Numbered from the stretch's first letter, positions 20,290 through 35,278 are shown. The stretch is 64,000 nt of DNA from Micropterix aruncella (GCA_944548615.1 OX155974.1:62001-126000), one strand, 5' to 3'. The notes: generated from the letters alone by a model not told the origin. Program-made: numbers and translations.

Positions 20290-21625
20290 ATGGCCAGTGA
20301 CAGTGCAAAGCGCCCGAAATTTCAACGGCAGCAAAATTGGGACGACAATGAACGCGCCATTCTGTTCGACCTCGTTAAAAGCCACATGGACATCGTTGAA
20401 AATAAGCAAGCGGACACCAATATTACCAAGATGAAACTGTCTTCTTGGACTGATATACACAAGAAGTACGTATTTATAAGTATAAATGGCGCCCGGATAA
20501 CTAATTATCCTGTATGTAGCCTTGATTGTTTCTTACTGAAGTTTGAGCCAAGATCGTTGTTTGAAGCTAGCTCCAGTTGTAACATCAATCGTTTCTATTA
20601 GCCATTTGACAAATTGTATCAATAGTTATGTTATGAATGACATTTCCGATGATAGTAATATATTTTGAACCTTTTTTTTCAGTTTTTGTTTACTGGTCGG
20701 CAAGGAGAATCGAGCGATTGGTAAATTGAGAGAGCAGTGGCATAGAATGAAGCAAGCGGCGAAGAAGAACATTTCCATGTTTTTAAATGCGCAGAAACGC
20801 ACTGGCGGCGGTTCGAATGAAGTAAAGGTGACGTCGATGGACTGGGCGATTAAGGAGGCCCTTCCACATATATTTGTGGAAGATCACTTCAGTTTGGATA
20901 GTGACGGCCACTACGAATCCACCGGTCTAGCTATGAATCCACCGGTCAACACCGACCCCTTGGACGAGATTTCAATTCTCGACAATGTGGTCATCGCCTA
21001 TTCACAGGCCCCTTCGCCTTCAACACCCCATATGCCCATCGCAGGGTGTAGCATAGATGTTAATGCTCCCCTTATCGTGAATCGTTCACCGTCGTCAGAT
21101 GTGGACAATGTCATCGCAGCAGGCAGTCAGCAGGAATTTCCTTCTCCCCGCCGCATCGCTAACTTCACTTGCATAGGAGATAGCAGCCAGCAGGAACCCC
21201 AACTTCGAGATATTGTCACACCTCATCGCCCGCAAACTGGTCTACTTTCAACCATGAATACAATGGGCGAACTCCGAGGAATCAGCAGCCACCAGGTCAC
21301 ATCTAATCGTGTTAAAGCTGCTGTTAGTATGAATTATAAATATTATATAATTTAGATGCTCAGTAGTCCAGATATAAAATATATATTTTTTAAATTACAG
21401 GGTCTGAAAAGGAAAAAGCCCGTATTCCAATATGGGGGAAAGTACGAGGAAACCCTTTGCAAAATGAAAGCGGAAACCCACGCTCTAAAGCTAAAACTGA
21501 TGAAGGACGAATTCGACAATAAAGAGAAAAGGGAAGAGGAAAGGCACCAGTTATTGTTGGCTTACATGAAAAAAGAACACGAGTACAAGATGAGGAAGCT
21601 GAACACTTCCTCTGAACTGAACTGA
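20290..21625 (+). CDS. Harbinger SANT/Myb-like DNA-binding protein
   Basis: Exons 20290-20465, 20683-21322 and 21401-21625 join in frame (donors GTACGT and GTTAGT; acceptors after TTTTTTTTCAG and AAATTACAG) to give about 346 residues. Residues 10-90 (NWDDNERAILFDLV ... SSWTDIHKK ... KLREQWHRMKQAAKK) form a trihelical Myb/SANT-like domain of the kind found in the second protein of PIF/Harbinger elements. That protein binds transposon ends and brings the transposase to the nucleus. The middle is Ser/Pro-rich. The C-terminus is a charged coiled coil (KMKAETHALKLKLMKDEF ... YMKKEHEYKMRKL). The start is the first ATG after a poorly coding leader. The second intron boundary was chosen to keep the coiled-coil frame. 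Confidence 0.75.
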
Positions 21626-21955
21626 ACTGAAGGCAAACGACTAACTGACGATGCTGTACTTCAGTAACCAATAGACTCGCCCACTATGTAGTGTTCGCCA
21701 TTATAACTTGACAAATCCTCACACATCCTGCCTACCGCTCCTGCAAAACCTCGTAATATGCACGCTGCCACTGCATCTCATCTTGCCAATTCTCCAACAT
21801 CTCTCCTTGCTGCCAGTGATTCTACTGCATAAGATAAGTATTTGTATTGTAAGATTGTTGTATTTGTAAGTATATGTAAGATTACAAACAATAATCCGTT
21901 TGCAGGGAGTCCGGCCTTCAAATGACCAGTGCAGATCCAGCGACATGTGATTTGA
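21626..21955. other. 3' region of the SANT gene, non-coding
   Basis: AT-rich with no clear polyadenylation signal. Nothing else is recognised before the inverted repeat at 21956. Confidence 0.3.
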
Positions 21956-22250
21956 CAATCCACATATACAATTTTTGATGAAATCCTAAGTATATATTTT
22001 TTATTCGACAATTTTTACTGGTGATATTTATATGTTTGTTTTTTTTAGGTCGCTTTTGGCTCATGGATACAAACTGAGCTATTAACCCGGCCTTCGGGGG
22101 CCCGGAGGTTTTCCAGGCTCACCTGGGCAATTCTCGGTGGACGCGTTCTAGTCGCGGGAGTGAGTGCTGCTTAGCAGTAGCTGAGTTCCACCCGGGGACC
22201 TCCGCCCATGGGGTATATACATGGGTCCCTGCCCAGGGTAACGGGTGAAG
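21956..22250. repeat. Left arm of a ~270-bp inverted repeat pair
   Basis: It is the reverse complement of 26513-26780, including CACATATACAATTT, a poly-T, GCTTTTGGCTCATGGATAC, GGGCCCGGAGGTTTTCC and GGGTATATACATGGGTCCC. Arms are about 90 percent alike. They enclose the (TA)n/Helitron block inside Harbinger. They are either the ends of one element with long terminal inverted repeats or two copies of a short element in opposite orientation. Confidence 0.7.
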
Positions 22251-22500
22251 ACTCAATGTTGCGTTCCTGATCCATATAATAATGAAGCAGAACATGGACT
22301 CTGACTTGTTTTTAAATAACATACCTAATTATTTCTGTATATTTTAGCAATATTCTGTATAGTATTTTTGAGCAATAAATTGTTTATTTTTTGAGGAATG
22401 AATTTTTATTTTTTTGTTTACCATATACAACAATATCTGCCATGTGAATTTTACGCTCCCTGTATAGAGTGCAGCAATACTCGAGAAGCGACTAGAATAT

Positions 22501-22532
22501 TCAGCGGCGAGAAGTATTCTTCTCGCCGCTGA
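22501..22532. repeat. 14-bp perfect hairpin
   Basis: TCAGCGGCGAGAAG, loop TATT, CTTCTCGCCGCTGA. It is followed by GGGGTCCGAAACGTTT, a word resembling the palindromic MITEs at 44 kb. Confidence 0.8.
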
Positions 22533-22607
22533 GGAAGGAGCCACGGGGTCCGAAACGTTTGGCTAAGGTACTCACCTTTATCCTCTTACTAACTATAAAT
22601 CTCAAAT

Positions 22608-22900
<293 letters not shown>

Positions 22901-22953
22901 TTGATAAGGTTTTGTAAATAATCCGTTCATAGGATGATGATTCGCAGTAAAAT

Positions 22954-26137
<3,184 letters not shown>

Positions 26138-26154
26138 TATATATATATATATAT

Positions 26155-26512
26155 ATAAACCTACATCTCTGTTCACAAGTCACAAGACAACCAACCAATC
26201 TCGTTTAAAAGTATAGCATTCCCAAATCCACTCAAGGGACTCCTTCGTCGCTATGTAAGTGGCTTTTATTATTATTTTCTTTTAAAACATCCATTTAATC
26301 AATTCTATAAAGAATATAATATACAAAATATCATCAAATATATATTATTAGAAACAGAAAGGCAATCATCTCATTTCGTAGAATTTTATTACAGAACATT
26401 ATTATTACCAAAAATTACAGAACATATAAGTACACTAATTAATTAGAAACATTTCAACCACATCAATAAGCAAGTAGGTACTTCGTCGCCATTAGTGCCT
26501 TGGTGTTAGAAC
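26155..26512. other. AT-rich filler between Helitron and inverted repeat
   Basis: AT-rich sequence without a coding signal, with CACAAGTCACAAGACAACC near 26180. It belongs to the material nested inside Harbinger. Confidence 0.3.
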
Positions 26513-26780
26513 CTTCACCCGTTACCCTGGGCAGGGACCCATGTATATACCCCATGGGCGGAGGTCCCCGGGTGGAACTTAGCTACTGCGAAGCAGCACT
26601 CACTCCCGCGACGAGAACGCGTCCACCGAGAATTGCCCAGGTGAGCCTGGAAAACCTCCGGGCCCCCGAAGGCCGGGTTAATAGCTCAGTTTGTATCCAT
26701 GAGCCAAAAGCGACCTGAAAAAAAAACAAACGTAAATATTACTGATAAAAATTGACAATAAATTGTATATGTGGATTGTG
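26513..26780. repeat. Right arm of the ~270-bp inverted repeat pair
   Basis: Reverse complement of 21956-22250. Just beyond it (26781-26800) a short direct copy of GTCCATGAGCCAAAAG repeats the inner word. Confidence 0.7.
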
Positions 26781-26869
26781 GTCCATGAGCCAAAAGTGTT
26801 GAAATATTAAAATATTGATATTACAAAAGTGTGAAAATATTAAATTCCATCAGCAGGTCACACTGATAC

Positions 26870-28082
26870 TTAAAAATTATTGGCTATATATAAAGCCCTG
26901 GAAACATTTCCTGAAACATTCTCATTTCCATTTTGGGGTCTCGGATTCTCATCAACTTGCCGCTCGTCATCATCGTCACTATCGCTCCAATCATCAGCTC
27001 CTCGTCTCATATCTAATGCCAAATTGTGCAACACTGACATAGCGACGATCATGGTTTTCGCAGTCTCAAGGGAGACATTCAAGCCGATTAATAGGCAACG
27101 AAAACGTTGCTTCCACTGCCCAAAAAGCCTTTCAATCACATTCCGAGTGCTACAATGTGCCTCATTATATTGTTCCTGCGCTCTAGTTGCTGGATTAAGG
27201 ACTGGTGTCAACATATAAGGCGCACTCGCATAACCGCTGTCTCCTATCAGACGCCCTTGGAATTCCCCATTTTCGAAGCGCCGTTTCATCACACATTCAT
27301 TAAAAATGCGGGAATCATGAGCGCTTCCACGCCACCCAGCCACGATATTGGTGATGCGGCAGTCTGCATCGCACATAACCTGAAATTGAAATACATTGTT
27401 AGGCTCACTTTCCTACTCTAGCTCTGTCACGAATTGATAATTCCAGGAGTTTGTTTATGTATGGATAGGTACCTGAACATTCAAGGAATAATAATTCTTT
27501 CTGTTGATGTACATCTGGGCTAAATCTCCACCAGTTTTTTTAATCCGGATGTGCGTGCAGTCAATGGCGCTTATAATTTGGGGCATATTGGCAATTGCTT
27601 GAAAGCCTTGCATTGCCTTTACCTGCTCTGGCAAACTCGTTGGGAATCTAATCACTTGCGGCAATTTCAGCGCTAATGCCCTCGACACTTCTACATTTAT
27701 TCGGCTCATGGTGGATTGACTGAAACCATGCATTTGGGCAGTGTCATCTTGAACCTACAAAAGCATAAACGTTTTTAAATACGCAACATATAGCAAACAG
27801 CACAACATAGCAACCTAACCTTACCTTTTTACGTGCGTAACCACTGAGGGTGGCTAGCACTTTCAGCTCTACAGAAATGGGCTTTCCTCTCTGACAAGCA
27901 CTTTCAACCAGATCATCGCGCACCAGGTCTATGATTATTCTGACTTCTTCCTTAGTGAAGCGATAGCGACGACGAAATTCCTGCGCGTCGTACATCTTGA
28001 ATGGATCCACTCTGCCTTTATATCTTCTCGGAGTGTGGACGTAGATTTCGTCTAGTTCGAAAATTTCATAAATTTCATCCAT
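26870..28082 (-). CDS. PIF/Harbinger DDE transposase (HARBI1-like)
   Basis: Minus-strand exons 28082-27825, 27754-27473 and 27379-26870 join in phase 0 at GTAAGG...TTTTGTAG and GTACCT...ATTTCAG to give 349 residues. The N-terminal part (residues 1-86) has RYRFTKEEVRIIIDLV, and exon 2 begins with the helix-turn-helix-like GFSQSTMSRI. The catalytic triad is visible: Asp in SAIDCTHIRIKK, Asp in LIGDSGYAS and Glu in NVIERLFGQWKQRF. Hydrophobic LLIGLN and the acidic tail DDWSDSDDDDE follow. The length fits the family (about 350-400). No stop or frameshift is seen. With the SANT-like partner at 20290-21625 it would cut and paste the element, choosing 3-bp targets. It is either a functional transposase or one recently inactivated elsewhere. 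Confidence 0.85.
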
Positions 28083-28448
28083 TTCAAGCTATGTACGATG
28101 AAAATCGTGAGAAATACCGAAAAAACCGCTAAAAACGAAAAGAAATCGTGTACACATGAAACGTCAAACTGCTGAGCGTTCTTCTTCTTTTTTCTCGTTT
28201 AAGGTGTCCGAGAACTGTGATTTCGGCCAGTATTTAGTTCCAGTTTCGCCGACAGGCGCTGATTAGGCGCTGCGATCGATTTAGACAGACTCTACAAGGC
28301 CCACGAGCCGTGATTAAGGAATGTATGAACACAAATCACATGTTTAAGCCGTGATTAGCTTAATCACGGCTTGTTAAACGTTTCTGAATACAGTTTTTTG
28401 CAAATCAGGGCTGACTAACTTAGTCAACGTCTCTGAATAAGACCGTAG

Positions 28449-28780
28449 GGTTATATTTTTACTGCATATTATGCATGTAGGTACCTATTTATTTGCATGT
28501 CAATTTGGCTATATTACCGGGTTTCAAATGAGTGAATAAATGATTATGATTGAATAAATTATGTTTATTTTAATTGTTCAAAACTTCTCTGTAGGTATAC
28601 CTACTATATTAGATGTAATGTTATTATTTGGTACCAAAATATATTGTCTTTCAGAAGTTCCAACCCTAGATACGGTCGCGGTTCCATACCTATGTCGTAT
28701 TATCCTTTAACCATTTAGACAGTAAAAAGGAAATTATATACCTACAGTAAAAGGGAAAAGTCTTTTGTTTAAAAGTTTAA
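28449..28780. other. Non-coding stretch between Harbinger and ZNF unit B
   Basis: AT-rich, with one GTAGGTACCTATTTATT word (28484-28500). No feature recognised. Confidence 0.3.
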
Positions 28781-29247
28781 ATTATTTAAATTTTTAAATT
28801 TTTTTAATTTGAAAGTTTGAAAAAGTTGACTATTAGATAAAGGTTTGAGAAAAAATTGAGCACTCTGCGCCGTCTAGCGGTAGGTATTAAATCGTAAATA
28901 GACAATATTAGTGACATTTTACTTACCGCTAGATAACGCATCGTGATCATAGCTTTTACACTATTCAATAAAACACAAAACTTTAATTTTCGAAAAAAAA
29001 AAAAAGTTTTTTTTTCACATTTTTTCAAAAGTTGCTTACTTTGTTGTACTGATTAACCCACTAAAAAAAGCCCGTGCAGTAAAAACAACTTTTATAAATA
29101 TTAAATTTTATATTCTAATATCTGGCAATACTAAACACGAAACGTCAAAATAATTACATCTGTTTACGGTGTAGATCGTGTAAGTTTCTGCAGTTCTCCG
29201 CTTTATTTTACCTCTATATTATATAATAAAAAGTATAAATATTCACC
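28781..29247 (+). other. 5' flank of zinc-finger copy B (shortened)
   Basis: It matches the proximal 470 bp of the copy A, C, D and F flanks (GCCGTCTAGCGGTAGGTATT, TTGTTGTACTGATT, ACACGAAACGTCAAAATAAT). It lacks the distal GC-rich part with the CRE. The sequence just before the ATG (AAAGTATAAATATTCACC) is identical in the family and includes a TATAAATA word. Confidence 0.6.
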
Positions 29248-30360
29248 ATGGAAAGGCAGGAAAATGATGAAAATAATGCAGACATTGAAGTGAAAATAGA
29301 ATTAGAGTCCGATGTCGAAGACAGGATGCCAAGTTGCCCTGACAATAAATACAGTGAAACGTTGAAACCAGAGAGTGATAATTGCTTCAAAGAAGAACAA
29401 CCAAACTCTTCTTATATGGAAGAAAATATTCCGGAATTTGAAGAAGAGGCAGTGGCTTTCATAAAACCCGAAGGAAGCGTGATGAAAGAGATCAAAGTAT
29501 TATTAACGAAATTTGATTAATTCACATGCGTTGTGTGTGATCGCCATCTAGACAGAAGCGTGCCAATGGGAGCATGCAAGCATTACAATGAAATTGTGCT
29601 ATTTTGCAAAGACTGTATCAGGCCAAATGTTAAGAAATATATTTGTGTCAAATGTAGATATGAATCAAGTAGTAGATTTATTCTAATTGAGCATGTCGAT
29701 ATAGTGCATAGAAAATTTAAGAAATTTACGTGTGAAGAGTGTGACAGGGCATTTTCATCCAAAGAACGTTTGAAAACACACGTCCAATCGATCCATCGCA
29801 AACTAAAGCATGCGTGTCAGCAGTGTAAGAACGTATTTTCTTTTCGCAACTCCTTACTACGGCATGTAAATTTCACTCACCGGCAGTTGAATGTATTCAC
29901 TTGTGATTTATGCAACACAGAATTTCCAAATCGAACAAGCTTTAAACGGCACATCGATAGCGTTCATAGAAAAATTAAGGAATTTGAATGTAAGGAATGC
30001 AAACGCGCTTTCTTTGTTAGTGGTCATTTAATTCATCATGTCAATTCTGTCCACCGGAAATTAAAGCCTTTCGCGTGCGACAAATGCAATCGCAGTTTTG
30101 CAAGGCGTGGAAATTTAAAGGTTCATATAAACTCAGTCCATCTCAGAATGAAGTATAGTTGTGCGGAATGTAACGGAGCTTTTACCCACAAGTCGCACTT
30201 AATCGGGCATATAAATGTAATACACCAAAAAATCAAGCCCTTTGTTTGTACAACATGCAAGCATGCATTTGGTTGGAAAAGTCATCATAAAAAGCACATG
30301 ACTGCTGCTAAATGCCAATTGAAAGATATTAAACAATCGAAAAGCAACGGTCGGCGGTAG
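29248..30360 (+). pseudogene. C2H2 zinc-finger gene copy B, one nonsense codon
   Basis: The frame runs 371 codons from ATG to TAG, with a single in-frame TAA at 29518-29520 where copies A, C, D and F read AAA (Lys). Order: acidic leader (1-80); a Cys-rich block (CVVCDRHLD ... CKDCIR, about 93-125); eight zinc fingers from about 130 to 355. Fingers have C-x2-C-x12-H-x4-H spacing and long RKLKPF-type linkers instead of TGEKP. The last is CTTCKHAF ... HMTAAKC, a C2HC form. Such proteins are usually sequence-specific DNA-binding regulators in the nucleus; the target is unknown. The stop truncates the protein before any finger unless translation restarts at Met codons downstream. It is the least damaged copy in the window. 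Confidence 0.85.
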
Positions 30361-31011
30361 ACCTTTGATGAGAACTCTTCGTCTTCTAAGCAAGCAGAAC
30401 ACAGTGCATCGGTGGATCACGAACACTCTTTTAGATGAAATCGAACAATGCGATCTCCAGTGGGTAGTATATTCTATTGTATGTATGCATTTTATTTTTT
30501 AATTACTTTTTGTGAATTTTTATTTATCTACGAACAACCAATACGGAACAATCAAATGCTTCTATATAATATGATTCTAATTACTTAAAAACCTAGATTT
30601 AAGTGTGTATGTTTATTATATTATTTATACGGAACAGTCAAATGCATTTATTGATAAGTCTAATGCCTTTAAAATTACCTAGTTTTAAGTGTGTATGTTT
30701 ATTATGAATTATAGTCAGAAACCTAGTTGTTATCGAACAGTGGTTACTTGTTTAACTTATTTTATTTTCGGATATAAATCATTTATTGTATCTTAGTTGA
30801 AATAATATAATGAGCAGCAGAGGAGTCTGTTACGACGCGGAGAAAATGTAAATATAATGTTTTTAAAAATAAGGCTATTTCAGTCTAATAAATTTGTAAT
30901 ATTATATTAAATATGCCTAGGTACTTACCAAGGTAATATTAAGTAATTGACAGTATATTCCATGGAATTATCGTAAAACTTTGTATAGTGTTTTAATATT
31001 GTCGTTCTGTT
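30361..31011 (+). other. 3' flank of zinc-finger copy B
   Basis: Shared with copies C, D, F and G (AAGCAAGCAGAACACAGTGCA, AAAATAAGG, CGGAGAAAATGTAAATATAATG). It contains a tandem-like doubling of TGTTTATTATATTATTTATACGG. No coding content. Confidence 0.65.
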
Positions 31012-31420
31012 GGGTCCCATCAAACTTGCAGAAGGCAAATTTGCAGACGGCAATCTTGCAGACGGCATTCTTGCAGGCGGCAGTTTTGCAGAAGGCAATC
31101 TTGCAGAAGGCAGTTTTGCAAACGTCAAAATGACCTAACCTAACCTAACAGAAAAACTTAAAACATTTTTTTTAATGTTTAGTTTGATGTATAAAAGTCA
31201 TCAACTACAAGGATGCCGGTAATTAATGTCACTTCGATTTTAGGGAAAGAAAAACCTAACCTAACCTAACCTAACAGAAAAACTTAAAAACTGTACTGAA
31301 GGTTGCCGCCTGCAAGGTTGCCGCCTGCAAGGTTGCCTCCTGCAAATCTGCCCTCAACAAATTTGGAACTGTCAAAAGTGACATTTGTGCAAAATTGCCG
31401 CATGCAAAACTGGCGCCCCC
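31012..31420. mobile_element. MITE with 9-bp TSD, 15-bp tandem repeats and CCTAA blocks
   Basis: Target duplication CGTTCTGTT at 31003-31011 and 31421-31429. The ends are imperfect inverted repeats (GGGTCCCATCAAACTTGCAG against GGGGGGCGCCAGTTTTGCAT), continuing as TTGCAGAAGGC-type 15-bp units. These run in one orientation at 31024-31122 and inverted at 31303-31372. The core holds (CCTAA)3 at 31134-31148 and (CCTAA)4 at 31255-31274. GGG ends with a 9-bp duplication fit MULE- or Merlin-type non-autonomous elements. Leu-Pro-Ser-Ala open frames across the 15-mers are repeat artefacts. Confidence 0.75.
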
Positions 31421-32265
31421 CGTTCTGTTCAATAATAATATTGTTGTATTCCACTTATCCGTTAATTACAAAGGTGGTGTTTGTGCAGTATGTTATAGTA
31501 GTTATTAATGGAATAATTAATGTTATTATTAATATTAAAATTAACTTTTGCTACTATTCCGTGGTTTAATTTCATATCAAATTCTTGTCACTTGCCAGAT
31601 AATAATTCGAATTTCGTCTGCTGCTCAGTTCACAAAACGGCAGATAAAATGAGTTATATCTAGGATATGTCTTTCTATCCTTTTCAAAATTTTTAATACG
31701 TTTTGAGGGTATTAATGAACAGTTTTGGTGACATGACATTCCATAATATTACGGACTTCGTCATCTATTGGATCTACATCTAATTAGATGGTCATCATCA
31801 TACTTCGTGTATTATCAGAAAGAGTAGAACCTACGTTTTGGAAAAAAATATTATATTGCAACAGTAATGTGAGAATAGTAAGACTAAATATAACCTAGAG
31901 ACCGATGTCTCAATACCGTGTCCTAAGAGGCGTATTGTACCTACTCATACTAATATTTATGCTTCTTTACTGATTCTATCACGTGACATCAACGTTTAAA
32001 TTATTTAGCTTGAAAAATAAGAGTTAGTCGTGCCTCCGTTAAATAATCACTACTTTTGAATACTATTGAGACAGGTACCAACAATTTGCGGTGAAGCTAT
32101 ACGAAATGTAAGACAAAACATAACCTCAAAATGTATCTAGAAGTACATTTTGAGTCTCTGAAAACGACTTCTCTAGATCCGCTTTGATTAGTTTGGGTAT
32201 TTTTTTAGCAAAGAATATGAATAGGTATGTAACGAGAATTAATGACAAAATGAACGCGATTTATA
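31421..32265 (+). other. Distal 3' flank of ZNF unit B
   Basis: Collinear with 7250-8500 and 57530-58760 but more diverged and shortened. The CACGACTGCCGTTA motif and about 200 bp around it are missing. No gene. Confidence 0.6.
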
Positions 32266-32412
32266 GACTCTTTCAGCTTTCAGCAACTAGTCAGAGTGCA
32301 CAACCGATTGGTGTCGCCGAAGGGTGCGCAAACCGTCCAGTAGCGTCAGGCCATGCAATCCCACCATGGGTCCACAAGCTGTGAGACCTGAGACACGAGA
32401 GTCTTACCCGGG
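32266..32412 (-). repeat. GC-rich repeat fragment
   Basis: AGTCAGAGTGCACAACCGAT followed by GTGCGCAAACCGTCCAG matches 52503-52560 and 10490-10545. Short and diverged. Confidence 0.5.
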
Positions 32413-32618
32413 GTAGCCTTTCGCACGTGGAGGCTTCTGAATAGGAGCTAAATCGTGAGTTGAAGTGATCAGAGAAAATAAGGATTTTATCGCCCAAGCT
32501 GCGCGAAACCATTCGCTACCCAATATAATCAATTAGACCTTGATTAAAAGCCATTCGTTATCAATTTTATTATAGACGACCAAATAAATTGCTATTAGTT
32601 TCGCCGTCAATGCCTTCT
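32413..32618. other. Unassigned spacer
   Basis: No feature is recognised; moderate GC in the first half and AT-rich towards the LTR. Confidence 0.25.
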
Positions 32619-32623
32619 GTGCC

Positions 32624-32796
32624 TGTTAAAGTTATTGCTGGATGTACGCAGGGACAAAACACGAAAGAAAACGAATTTCTTCTATGGAAATAGTTGCTTG
32701 ACACACACTTGCGACAGCTAGCGTTTCGCGCCGACTAGTTCGCAGAGTTGCCACTTTATTAAAGAACCATAAAGTATAAAATCTAGTTATTCAACA
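32624..32796 (-). mobile_element. Copia-type solo LTR (173 bp)
   Basis: Begins TGTTAAAG and ends TTCAACA, flanked on both sides by the 5-bp duplication GTGCC (32619-32623 and 32797-32801). It is about 98 percent identical to the LTR at 35293-35465. Reading on the minus strand it has TATACTTTATGG and AATAAAG. Its own target duplication shows it arose from a separate insertion followed by LTR-LTR recombination. Confidence 0.8.
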
Positions 32797-32884
32797 GTGC
32801 CAACCGCATTTCACCGACGCAGAAGGGTTGCCAGCATGTACTATGGAGTTGAGCAATCTAATATGCAATTCAATGACGCTACAA

Positions 32885-32906
32885 GGCCCGGTGGCGTAGT
32901 GGTTAG
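32885..32906 (+). repeat. tRNA-like SINE head fragment
   Basis: GGCCCGGTGGCGTAGTGGTT contains a pol III box A (TGGCGTAGTGG, 32892-32902), as in tRNA-derived SINEs. It abuts the broken copia RT sequence with no box B present. Confidence 0.45.
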
Positions 32907-33128
32907 ATTTCTTCATCTAGTAATCCATGCAAGAATGCTGTCTTCACATCGAATTGCATTATTTCATAATCGCGTTGTAATTTTTTCATTTTCTTCTTCT
33001 TCATCACATCTTTCTTTTTCTTCTGAATCATAGTTACCGAATGAGAAAATTATAGATTCATTTTCAGCAATTTTAACAGTCGCTTTCTCATTGAACTCCA
33101 CGTTCCTTGAGATAGTTATTTTCTTGGT

Positions 33129-34340
33129 TTACGAATCGAAAAGACGATAGTTTGTGGAATTGCCATCATATCCGACCATTATCATCTTCTTACTTTTTGA
33201 GGAAAATTTTGTTCGTTGTTGTTTTGGCACGTGTACGAAGGCTTCTGATCCAAACGTTCTGATATGCGCAAGTGTTGGCTTCTTGCCCGTCCAAATCTCA
33301 TATGGAGTCGATGTCGGTGTAACGCTTGACGGTGTTCTGTTCAAAACATAAACACTGGTGTTTACTGCTTCTGCCCATAAATAGGCAGGCAACTGCTTAG
33401 CATGTATCAGCATGTATCACAACACGTGCACTTTCAACAATCGTTCTCATGTCCCGTTCCGAGCGACCATTTTGTTCCGGTGTATAAGGTGCCGTTGTCT
33501 CGAGTCGTATGCCATTCGATGACAAATATGATTTGAAATCGTCGTTGCAGTATTCTTTGCCGTTATCAGTAGCACTTGTGGATTTCTTCCGAACTTATTC
33601 TTCAAGAACGCTGAATATTCTTTGAAGGATTGCAGTACATCTGATTTGTGTTTTATAAAGAAAACCACTCGATAGTTGGAAGCATCATCTTTGAAAAGCA
33701 CAAAGTATCTCGCACCTTTGACGGATTCTTCAGACATAGGGCCGCATACATCGCTATGTATGTATTCTCCCGGAAGACAATCTCTTCTAGCGTTCGAGGA
33801 GAATGGTTTCCGCTTCTGCTTTCCAAACATACAAGCTTCACAGAAGAACTCGGTTGCGTCATCTATTTTGACATCCAATACTAAACCTTTTGCTATCATT
33901 TCCTTTATTGTTTTCACATTGATATGTCCAAGGCGTTCGTGTAACTTTTGTAGATTTTCCACAACGTTGGCCTCATGGCTAATAACTGTGCGAAATAACA
34001 ATCGATAAAGGTTGTTATCCTCACGAACTGCACTTGCTGATAGCTTGTTGTTCTCGTATATGCTGGCGATGTTTTCTTCTTTTATAATTTTCATCCCTTT
34101 TCTTGTTACAACTCCTTCAGCGAATAGATTCTTCTTTAATCCCGGAACATACAACACGTTTGTTATGATAGAGTCATGCCACTTTTTGTTAACGAGTTTC
34201 TTCACTTTAACAATGCCCTTTCCTTCGATCTTCAACTTGTCGTTGTTTCCGAGTCGCACCGTTGTGTTGTCATTCAGGTCTTCGAAAGTTGAAAAGAAGT
34301 CTTTCCTGTACGTCATGTGAGCTGACGCTCCACTGTCCAT
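33129..34340 (-). pseudogene. Copia pol remnant: protease and integrase
   Basis: The protease motif MDSGASAHMT is at the start of 34340-33447. The gag-pre-integrase and HHCC region follow (LHERLGHI ... CEACMFGKQKRKPF), then the first catalytic Asp of the integrase core (HSDVCGPM). Past about 33540 the frame slips, and the second Asp region is readable only in another frame. A further segment 33413-33129 gives AYLWAEAVNTSVYVLNRTP and the rest of the integrase. A duplicated AGCATGTATC at about 33399-33418 is one cause of the slip. The TAG at 34346-34344 replaces the Trp codon expected before the protease. Confidence 0.82.
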
Positions 34341-34343
34341 AAT

Positions 34344-35204
34344 CTACTTGTCTTCACTGTTGATCACCTGTGGGACATCATCTTCTTCAGTGCTGTACGC
34401 AGTAACGTTTCCCTGTTGCTCTTGCCTACTGTTGCCTTCTCCTTGTTTTGGACGACTCCTTTCCTTTTTTGGTGCACGGCAGTCGCGTGCGAAGTGGCCT
34501 TTTTTCAAGCAATTGTAACACGTTACTTTCGGCTTACTTTTGTAATGCGGATTCTTCGTTCGCTGTTCTCCGGAGCTGGGTGCAACTATAGCTCTCGTCA
34601 CAGCTAATGCAACGTCCGACTCCTCATTGGCTGTGAGGTTTGCTTCCTCGTCGAGTAATCTAGCGGGGAGATTAGCGATCGTTTGTCGCTTTTCGTCAAG
34701 CGACAGCCAAGCTTGTCTTACATTCCTGAATTTGGAAGGAAGACTTCCGAAGATTTTAGTCATTATAGCAGCGTCGCTTATGTCGTCACCACTATCTTTA
34801 ATTTGTTGAGCCAGGCTCTCCACTTTGGCTATGTGTTGGGCGATTGAATCGTTCTGTTCCATTTTATAATTATGAAACCGTTCGTGGACTATCATCTTGT
34901 TTGTCTCCGTTTTCTGGTCATAAATGGTAAATAGTTTATCCATTACTTCTTTTGATGTGACGCAGTTTTCGATAAGCATGATTTGCGAAAGTTCCATTGC
35001 TGCTGTCAAGACGCACATGGCTGTTGCGTCTTTTCTGTCCCAAGATTCTTGTTCCTCGGCTTTCGGTGGTCTTGTTATGGATCCATCCACAATCCTATTC
35101 AGGCCTCGTGCACGCAGTGCGCAGCTTATTTGGAACTTCCATTGTCGGAAGTTTTTCCCGTCAAACTTGTTCGGCGCCACGCTTCCGGCAACCATTTCAG
35201 CCAT
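34344..35204 (-). CDS. Copia gag
   Basis: 286 codons, ATG to TAG. The N-terminal part (FDGKNFRQWKFQISCALRA) is the UBN2/gag-polypeptide fold of copia elements. A CCHC knuckle, CYNCLKKGHFARDC, lies near residue 230, followed by a basic stretch and an acidic tail. It would form the virus-like particle and bind element RNA. In the related intact elements gag continues into protease; here a single TGG-to-TAG change (34346-34344) ends it. The gag frame itself is intact. Confidence 0.85.
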   Translation of the reverse strand: MAEMVAGSVAPNKFDGKNFRQWKFQISCALRARGLNRIVDGSITRPPKAEEQESWDRKDATAMCVLTAAMELSQIMLIENCVTSKEVMDKLFTIYDQKTETNKMIVHERFHNYKMEQNDSIAQHIAKVESLAQQIKDSGDDISDAAIMTKIFGSLPSKFRNVRQAWLSLDEKRQTIANLPARLLDEEANLTANEESDVALAVTRAIVAPSSGEQRTKNPHYKSKPKVTCYNCLKKGHFARDCRAPKKERSRPKQGEGNSRQEQQGNVTAYSTEEDDVPQVINSEDK

Positions 35205-35278
35205 TTTTAAACGAAACTAATTCGCGAAAAAATCAATGATCGACATACGATCGAGCGGCGTGTTTTGCAAGCGTTGTC

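Noticed and set aside
30925..31128. Leu-Pro-Ser-Ala repeat peptide resembling a pentapeptide-repeat protein
   Set aside because: It is the translation of a 15-bp tandem repeat inside a MITE and exists in inverted form on the other side.
31134..31274. True telomere or subtelomere
   Set aside because: Only three and four CCTAA units, contained within a MITE with target duplications.
33648..35239. Plus-strand open frames over the copia region
   Set aside because: They are antisense shadows of gag and pol.
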